Below, piece after piece: positions 57,269 through 64,000 of a DNA stretch of 64,000 nucleotides; position 1 is the first letter of the stretch; each line of letters begins with the position of its first letter. Source of the DNA: Daucus carota subsp. sativus (Eukaryota; Streptophyta; Magnoliopsida; Apiales; Apiaceae). The stretch lies in NCBI RefSeq assembly GCF_001625215.2, contig NC_030385.2, positions 8,053,135 through 8,117,134 of the forward strand, given 5' to 3'. Below the pieces are notes generated by a model that was not told the origin of the DNA, did not search any database, and saw only the letters and a program-made list of their open reading frames with translations. A program made the translations under genes and the position numbers.

Positions 57269-60200
57269 TCAATACAGTGGTTCTCTTTACTTAACACCTT
57301 AATGAACATACAATCTTTTATATCCTCTATTTGATTTGATGGAATGAAATCAGGGGAATGGGATGAAATATGTACTATTTATGGGTATATATTCATAGTT
57401 TTGTTAGTTCCTATATTCTGTTCATTCAAATTTGAACTAGAGCTGGTGCCTGGTGGTTAAAAATATTGAACTAGAACTTAATCCCACCAATCTGGGAACA
57501 AAAGTCATTTCCAGTACCTTCACAAACCTGGTGATAGATGGATTGCATTCTCTCAATTTTCTTCACTCTTCCCTTGTACATATTTATCTTTCACCTTTTA
57601 TATTGTTGAAATAAATTCTTTATATTCTACCTTGCTACATTCCTTTTAGTAATGTGGAGACTATTTTTTAATGTTTAGTCAGAGGCTCAGGAACTGAGAT
57701 CATGTATCTTTCTATTGCTAGTCATAACAAGGCCACAAGGGCATGTTTATCAGTCCTCTGTTTCTTCCGCTTAATTTTAATAATCTGGTTGTCATGCTTA
57801 CAAGTGTAACTCCAAAATCTATACTTTGCTTGATGCAATTTCTTTGTTCTGTGCAGATGATGGATGACTCACAAACCCTCTTATCATTAGAGAAGCTCAA
57901 AGAAAAGTTTGAGTTAAAAGGTTAAACATCTTACATCTATGCTGCTGTTTTTTCTATTTTTATATATAATCTATACTATACTATGTGAACATACTGATAA
58001 TTAGTAGTAGTAGAGTTTGGTCACATATTTGTGGTCATTCCTAAATCCTACTTACCTTTTTCTCTATCTTTTTTAATAATAAATATAAACAACGATAGAC
58101 AGACCAACATGTCTCTTCTTAATTATAACGTGTTCGACTCGGAAACAAACACGAACCATCATGTAACTCTTTTTAACTCTAAAATATTCTACTACAAGAC
58201 AAACACGACGAACCATCATGTAACTCTATGTTTTCTTCTCCAAAACCAACAGGAAGTGAATATGAGATAAATACTATCTTTTTCCTTACAAATGAAGTAA
58301 TATGAAATATGATAAATATGATTTATATAATCAAAAAACACATTATCACATATTAATATTAGAAAAACATTATTAGATGGATAATAAAAAAGTTCATAGT
58401 TTATGCTACGGATTTACAATATATAAAAAATCATTGTAACAGCTAAATTTCTAGGAGAAAATATCAGCAGTTGGTTAATAGAATTTAATCAAACTTTAAT
58501 TCATTATCACAAAATTCCCCATCCAAAAAAATATGGGCATTCAACAATACTAAACCACTAGTAAAATAATGTTAAAAAAATTAATTATAAATAATAAATT
58601 CAAACTATATACTTGCCCCAGCTTTGCACGAGTTTAAGGCTAGTAGTTCTTATTATTGCGGGAACGCATGTATTTCAGTTACATAACTACTAGCTGGTAT
58701 TCTTTTATGTCACGGCGTTTTTCATTGAGGCGTTGAAAGTTTGATTCTACTTGAGTAGTGTTTAATTCTAATTGAGTTGTTATAATTTAGAGGTGACATC
58801 CCGATAAAAATGCAAATGACAGGAATTAGCTAATAGTGTACCGAGATCACCTATAATATTAAAGCCGAAGTACAAAAATTTGGTAAGTTGGTTTGTTGTT
58901 TGGGTTAGTCAATTATACTCATTAGAATCATGTATCAAATAGATAAGAACCGTTAGATCTAATATTATAGAATATGCAATATTCTAATATTAATGTACAA
59001 ATATTTGGCAAGTTGGTTTGTAGTTTGGCACAGTAAATAAATTATAGTCGTTAGATTTCATGTATCAAATTGATTAGAACCTTTAGATCTAGTATTGTTG
59101 AATGTGCAATATTTTAATATTAACGCACAAAAATTTGGTAAGTTGGTTTGTAGTTTGGTACAAGAATTATAGTCTTTAGATCTCATGTATCAAATAGATT
59201 AGAATCTTTAGATCTAGTATTATAGAATATGCAATATTTTAAAATATTTAAGATAATTATAAAAATCTAGGATTCGAATCCCTTAACAACATATTAAGAT
59301 TAATTATTAATTTAAACACATATAAGAAGTTATTAATTATGAAAGTAGACCCGTGCATCACACGGGTTATAGGCATTTGTGTGTATGATACTGTTTTTAC
59401 GTGTTGCACCATTTCCTTTGGCATGTAACATCTGTTATTAATACCTTGTCCTGGTGTACATTTATTAGTCAGTCTACAGAGTGTACTGATAATTAACTGA
59501 TATATTGTGCCTTAAGTGTTGGACAAAAGTCCGTTAAACACTTAGTATGTTGATTGCTTCACACTACTACATATAGTTAAACATTTATTTATTATTCTCA
59601 GTTAATTTTGTTACTGTGTTTTTGCCCTGAAATTTTATCTGAATCCTTTGATTTTAGGCATCACTTTGGATGCTCCTATTATGATCTCATGTGCCACTGG
59701 TGTAACTGCCTGCATTCTTGCACTGGTATGTCTCTTTTTTCTATTTGAGTATACTATATGATTCCTCTCTTCAATAGCTTTAAAAATTATTGGTTGCAAA
59801 GATCAGTATACACACATGTGCAGTGACCAACAAACAAACATACGGTTCCTCAAGAAGCTATACGAGATATATCCTACTATTATCTAGGTTAAATTAAACT
59901 ACCTGATTTTCAAAGTAGTGCTGTATTGTGCCAATTGAATGTTAAAACTTGAAAACCACAATTAACAATATATACAGTCCATATTTTCTTGCTATTTTGG
60001 CAAGTTAGGTACTGTCCTGAACTATTATTGTCGAGTACAGTGTCTAATGTCCAGAATGAAGGAGTGCTCTACCATATGTGCTTATAGTGCAAAAAACGTC
60101 TAGTGTTTGTTTCTTACATTCCCACTTGCTCAACTAAAATAAGTATATGTATATGTCAACTATATATGAAAACAGAAAAGATATCAACTATTATAATCTC

Positions 60201-60501
60201 ATATGAGGCTGCCAAATGATTCTCGGTAAATGTGGCAAATTGTATCACTATATGTTTATAGATTTTATTTGTTGTTTTGGTATATCTCCGAAAACTTATG
60301 AAGTTGAAATTTGCCCCGAGTGCCTGGTATATCTTTTTTAACTGAAGTGACCATGAATGTGGTGACCAATATCCTGACTGACATTTTCAGGGTCTCCGTC
60401 GTCTCGGAAAAACCAATATTCCTGTATATGACGGATCATGGACTGAATGGGTAACACACCCGGATACTCTCAACATCGTAGAAGTTGCTGAAACCTTGTG
60501 A
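52418..60501 (+). CDS. 3-mercaptopyruvate/thiosulfate sulfurtransferase (STR1/STR2-like)
   Basis: Eleven exons: 52418-52498, 53585-53644, 53752-53814, 53919-54043, 54176-54338, 54481-54540, 55208-55266, 56256-56337, 57857-57920, 59658-59725, 60391-60501, all GT-AG and in phase, encode 311 residues. Two rhodanese domains are visible: domain 1 (about 10-130: [62 protein letters not shown]) and catalytic domain 2 (about 170-300: [22 protein letters not shown], active-site Cys264, [10 protein letters not shown]). It moves sulfur from 3-mercaptopyruvate (or thiosulfate) to cyanide or thiols, in cysteine catabolism and H2S handling. No transit peptide precedes [10 protein letters not shown], and an in-frame TAG lies just upstream, so the product is probably cytosolic like Arabidopsis STR2. 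The loop after the catalytic Cys reads CATGVT instead of the family's CGTGVT. Intron 9 is enlarged by transposon insertions. Confidence 0.92.
57232..57266. repeat. (TA)n microsatellite
   Basis: Alternating AT tract inside intron 8 of the sulfurtransferase gene. Confidence 0.9.
57970..58643 (+). mobile_element. Probable non-autonomous Helitron
   Basis: A 674-bp segment begins TCTATACTATACTATG after an A and ends GGCTAG before a T. This is the Helitron pattern of 5'-TC, 3'-CTRR and insertion between A and T without duplication. A degenerate GC-rich hairpin (CCCCAGC TTT GCACGAG) lies about 10 bp before the end. The 5' wording is common in plant Helitrons. No Rep/helicase is present. It sits in intron 9 of the sulfurtransferase gene. 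Confidence 0.6.
58870..59245 (+). repeat. Three-unit minisatellite (125-130 bp) in intron 9
   Basis: Units start at 58870, 58995 and 59125. Each contains CAAAAATTTGGTAAGTTGG (with variants), ATGTATCAAAT, AGATCTAGTATT and ATGCAATATT blocks in the same order. They are followed at about 59349-59365 by a hairpin, CCCGTG CATCA CACGGG, and TTATAGGC, similar to the Helitron end at 58643. The array may be the body of a second, decayed Helitron. Confidence 0.85.
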
Positions 60502-61082
60502 GAATTTAGATAAGAAGCACAAGTGGTTTGGTCAATATTAGTCCCCACTCGATAGTGCTTGTGGCATGTGTATTTGAAGCGAAAGAATCTGGATATTTTT
60601 CATATAATTTTTGTGAATACATTCATATTTAAATAAAATTGACATGGAGGGGATCCTCCTGTTTTGGCATATATAACCAATTGCACTCTTCAAATATGTC
60701 GTCTTTTCCGCTCTAGAAAGGCTGCTATGAGATGAATCTTTTTGGTACCTGGATGCTGGAAGTATGTTTGAGCAATCAGAATTCAGAACTAACCCGATGC
60801 CTTAAAAGCTTGGAAGCATATGGATCAATCACAAATGCAAACTTTATATCCATTAGTCTCAGATGAAGATAGTTATCGGTTCGAATAAGAACAGGAAATA
60901 ATGAATCAGTAGAACTCAAGAAGTCCCAATAAGAATACTGCTTACAAAATGCTTAAACAATTTAGTTTGTAAATTCAGACGTAAAGTATATTGAACAGGT
61001 ACATTTCAAATTTCAGTCATGCTAATACTGTATTATTCGCAGAGTGCAGGGAGTAAACAGTGACATCTCAAACAAATCTTTT
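60502..61082. other. 3' flank of the sulfurtransferase gene
   Basis: Presumed 3' UTR, followed by non-coding DNA without ORFs of note. Confidence 0.45.
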
Positions 61083-61915
61083 TTTTCAGGGTTTTCTTTT
61101 CACTCTCTTTTTGAGAGTCGACTCCTGTATTAGGGTTTCGGGCGTCACTTCTCTGCCTTCAAGACCTTCATCTTCTCACCAATTAACCCCTTCGCTCTCT
61201 CATCCCCTTTATTATTTTATTAGTTTTTCAATAAAACCAAGATCTAATCTTGTTGAGTACCTTGTTATCAAGGTTGTCAGTGTGCGCCCAATGCCCATCT
61301 TTTTGGGATGTCAGTGTGTGCCCATCTTTTTGGGATATCGGTGTGTTATATTTTGGTATTCTTATGTGTCTTGATATGTCTTTCGATTATCATTTTGAAA
61401 AGGATTTATACGGTATTTTGGGAGATCTGTAAGACTCACATCGATTTTGAAATGATTGTGGATACCGCAAGAATTTACCTTTCACAACAAATAATTGTTC
61501 ATGTTTTGGGGACGTTTGGTGCTGCAGGATCAGTTGATTTAACTAATAATTCTGAACATTGGGCTACAAATAATGCTTATGTGAAGGTCAATTGTGATGC
61601 TACTAGTTTCATAACTGATGTAGGTTGGATTGATCGAGATATCATTGTAACACGTTTTAGATCAAAGAATATGAATATTCAATGTGTTAAGCGATCTGAA
61701 AACAAAACGACTATTCATTTACTTCGTTCTTTGTTTCACAATCAGATTGTAGTTGACAGTAAAACAAAACGACTATTCGTTTAGCTCGTTTGTTTCACAA
61801 TCAGATTGTAGTTGACAATTGGGGGTTTGCCCGGCTGAGTTTGCGCTTGGTATTAATAAAGGGTTTGTGCTTCATATTAATAAAATCATTTGTTTGTCAA
61901 AAGAAAAAAGAACCC
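61083..61915 (+). pseudogene. Rearranged L1-type LINE remnant (RNase H tail)
   Basis: The frame around 61440-61784 contains WATNNAYVKVNCDATSF followed by VGWIDRDIIV, the opening of the RNase H-like domain (KVN.DA...GWI.RD) that ends ORF2 of plant L1 elements. After a roughly 60-bp internal tandem duplication (about 61706-61818, CAAAACGACTATTC repeated) the frame breaks. The sequence then ends with a LINE-like tail (AATAAAATCATTTGTTTGTC, then an A-rich run). The first 350 bp (from about 61083) are CT-rich and leader-like, with a twice-repeated GCCCATCTTTTTGGGAT phrase near 61300. It therefore looks like a deletion derivative joining a 5' leader to the 3' end. The left boundary is approximate and no target duplication was found. 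Confidence 0.6.
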
Positions 61916-62382
61916 AAAAGAAGAAAACCATCGATTTGTATCCAAACAGTTACTACTTACAATGCCATTTGGTGCATCTCCAGAATTCTTTTCAATTGAA
62001 ACATACAAAGCGTAGCGTTTGATGATAACTTGCTGACTTAAAGTCTTGAGAAGCTGGCTTATATTGTTCCCAAACAGGCTCTTAATGCAAGTTGTAGGAA
62101 TCAGCACAACACAATTAAAAATAACCTCTGGTTTACAAGCCCAAATCTTAGAACAAGGTTGTACTTTACATGCCAGCAGCAGTAGGCACAACTTGCATGA
62201 TAACTTAATGCAAGTTCTCTATCATGTCTGTCTTTACTCTGTTTATTGTTTTTTCAACTACCAACTCTTAGTTCTATTATGATCCCGATTACTCAGGTCT
62301 AGAAAACTCAACTCCATGTACACAACACATGGCACGGGCTGGAGATTGTTTATAAAAGGGAAAAACATTGACAAGATCTCAG
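61916..62382. other. Intergenic DNA and PGK 3' flank
   Basis: No gene. The part nearest 62382 is the presumed 3' UTR of the phosphoglycerate kinase on the minus strand. Confidence 0.45.
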
Positions 62383-63374
62383 TCACGCATCATTCAGAGC
62401 AAGAACACCAGGCAAAGGTTTTCCTTCAAGTAGTTCCAAGCTAGCACCACCTCCTGTGGAGATATGACTCATGTTCTCTGCGAGTCCTACTTTCTCTACA
62501 GCAGCAACAGAGTCGCCTCCTCCAATAATTGTGGTCACTCCTTTCCCACTAAGGTCAGCCAATTTATGTGCTATGGCCTTATAACACACAGTAAAAAAGG
62601 AATCCAATTAATCCACATTCTGATTATTAATCAAGTATAATTGATTCTAGTGCATCAGAAATTGTAGCGATATGTAACTGCAAAAAGTAGTATACTCGTA
62701 ACAAAATTATTAAATGTAATACCATACCTCTGTTCCTGCTGCAAACTTGTCAAACTCAAAAACCCCCATTGGTCCATTCCAGATGACGGTTTTTGTGGTA
62801 TCCAAAGCTTCACCAAATGTCTTGATGGAATCTGGCCCAATATCTAGACCCATCCAGCCATCAGGAATACTAGATGCAGGGACAGTCTGCAAGGCAAAAT
62901 GCAAAAAAAGTTAACGTCCGTATATGGGGTACTTTTTGTTTACCAGTTACAAATCGAGAGGCACATTCAAAAATGCAACTAGACACTCTTTTCGACAGCC
63001 AAATTTAGCCATACAGTTTTTAATATGTTATAGCGCAGCTCATCATAAAAGCTAACCTTACTGTTTGCATCGGCAGCAAACTTGTCAGCAATAACAACAT
63101 CTGAGGGGAGCAGTAGAGAAACCCCTTTGGACTTTGCTTTCTCAAGTAGTGATGTTGCAAGGTCAAGCTTATCTTCCTCAACAAGTGATGATCCAACTGA
63201 AAATCCTTGTGCTTTGTAGAAAGTAAATACCATTCCTCCACCAAGGATAATAATGTCAACCTTTGCTAAAAGTGATTCAATCACACCAATTTTACTGGAC
63301 ACCTTTGCGCCACCAACTATAGCTGCAAATGGCTTCTTGGGATTTGAAACAGCTCCAACCAAATAGTCAAGCTC
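62383..63374 (-). CDS. PGK: Cytosolic-type phosphoglycerate kinase, 3' part
   Basis: Three terminal exons (63057-63374, 62728-62886, 62383-62577), all in phase, give the last 223 residues of an enzyme usually about 401 long. The N-terminal substrate-binding domain lies beyond the right edge. Visible family motifs are [20 protein letters not shown], then [50 protein letters not shown], the nucleotide-binding [20 protein letters not shown] and [20 protein letters not shown], and the end GVLALNDA. It interconverts 1,3-bisphosphoglycerate and 3-phosphoglycerate with ADP/ATP. The [12 protein letters not shown] and KPLPGVLAL wording is that of the plant cytosolic (glycolytic) isoform, not the plastid one. 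The open frame running upstream of 63374 is intron read-through, because the acceptor CTTTCAG|GAGCTTGAC marks the exon. No further exon was found up to 64000. Confidence 0.93.
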
Positions 63375-64000
63375 CTGAAAGTGGAATGCCAATTCACATA
63401 AGGAGCACATCAGATGCCGCCAATTAATGCAACCAAATATACGTATAGCTTAAAATGATCACACCATATGCAAGTTGACTGCCAATTATTACAACATTAA
63501 AACCACATGCCTGCAATCTTCAAATTAATAAATCCTATCCTGAAAACATATTACTTCAAAAAGATGGCAATATAAATCCAAATTAGTTGCTTCTCAGGAT
63601 TGGGTGCTTCATACTAGATACCAAGCAGCTAAGCTAGTGAGGGGCCTAAACTCAGGCTGGTCTAGTGCTTTTTTAAGATGACATTTACGCAATCTGCAGC
63701 ACAAGATTGCACATGCAGACAGTTTTCCTGAAAACCTTGAAAAACAACTTTTGGAACCTGGTTTAGTTAGCTTATAGTCGGTGTTTCTTTGTGAGTTCAA
63801 GGTATTGGTCAACTTAGATGTACTGTCCCTTAACAGTAGAGTTGCGCAAACTTCCCTACGGTAGGAAGCCAAGTAAAATAGAATATAACATACAGTTGCA
63901 TAGACCACATTACACAATTTAACATGTCTTCTATATGAAGCTCTAAACATAGTTTCAAAATCCCTAACAAAACAACTAAGGTTCCATTACTAGCCTTAAC
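63375..64000 (-). other. Intron of the phosphoglycerate kinase gene
   Basis: From the acceptor at 63375-63376 to the window edge, no segment encodes the upstream PGK residues, so this intron is at least 626 bp. A 113-codon open stretch at 63609-63950 has no recognisable content. Confidence 0.7.

Noticed and set aside
63609..63950. 113-codon minus-strand open frame at the right edge
   Set aside because: It lies in the phosphoglycerate kinase intron, matches no PGK exon and has no recognisable motif.

Overview
This window is nuclear DNA of a flowering plant, most likely a eudicot. The evidence is AT-rich intergenic DNA, GT-AG split genes, a DYW-type PPR protein, a SAUR gene, Stowaway-type MITEs (CTCCCTCCGT ends), a plant tRNA-derived SINE and a Sirevirus-type Copia element. 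The species cannot be read from the sequence alone.

Six complete nuclear genes and one partial gene are supported. From left to right they are: an intronless SAUR (1411-1800, +); a two-exon EAR/Cys-ribbon protein of the At1g16500/At1g79160 type (13105-14344, -); SCI1, a lysine-rich nuclear style cell-cycle inhibitor (34197-36890, +, 4 exons); a 1035-residue DYW PPR protein of the At1g16480 type (38747-41854, +); 20S proteasome subunit alpha-2 (43132-48762, -, 11 coding exons); a 3-mercaptopyruvate/thiosulfate sulfurtransferase (52418-60501, +, 11 exons); and the 3' half of a cytosolic-type phosphoglycerate kinase (62383-63374, -, continuing past the right edge). A tRNA-Thr(AGU) gene lies at 42529-42601 (-). 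From memory of the Arabidopsis map, this order matches the duplicated blocks At1g16460-At1g16510 and At1g79130-At1g79230. The R2R3-MYB (MYB58/MYB63) expected between SCI1/PPR and the EAR gene is not seen. The genes are housekeeping or regulatory neighbours, not a pathway.

The interval where the MYB would lie is filled by a complete 15,952-bp Copia/Sirevirus element (15255-31206, minus orientation). It has two 2,988-bp LTRs that are identical everywhere I compared them, a 5-bp TAGGG target duplication, an initiator-Met tRNA primer site, a duplicated polypurine tract, a long gag with a coiled coil and two zinc knuckles, and intact pol motifs. Two in-frame stop codons separate gag from pol. A 4.2-kb stretch between pol and the 3' LTR has no long ORF, and part of it looks like host leader, exon and intron sequence. 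This is the most interesting object in the window.

The remaining DNA carries many smaller mobile elements, several with clean target duplications: a poly(A) retroposon (2527-3972), a Mutator-type MITE with 9-bp duplications (8691-9136), at least five Stowaway-type MITEs, a SINE with a perfect 15-bp duplication (33433-33571), a hAT-type MITE (51510-52130), a probable non-autonomous Helitron and a three-unit minisatellite in one sulfurtransferase intron, a rearranged L1-type LINE tail (about 61083-61915), and decayed Copia gag relics (4475-4860, 9940-10780).
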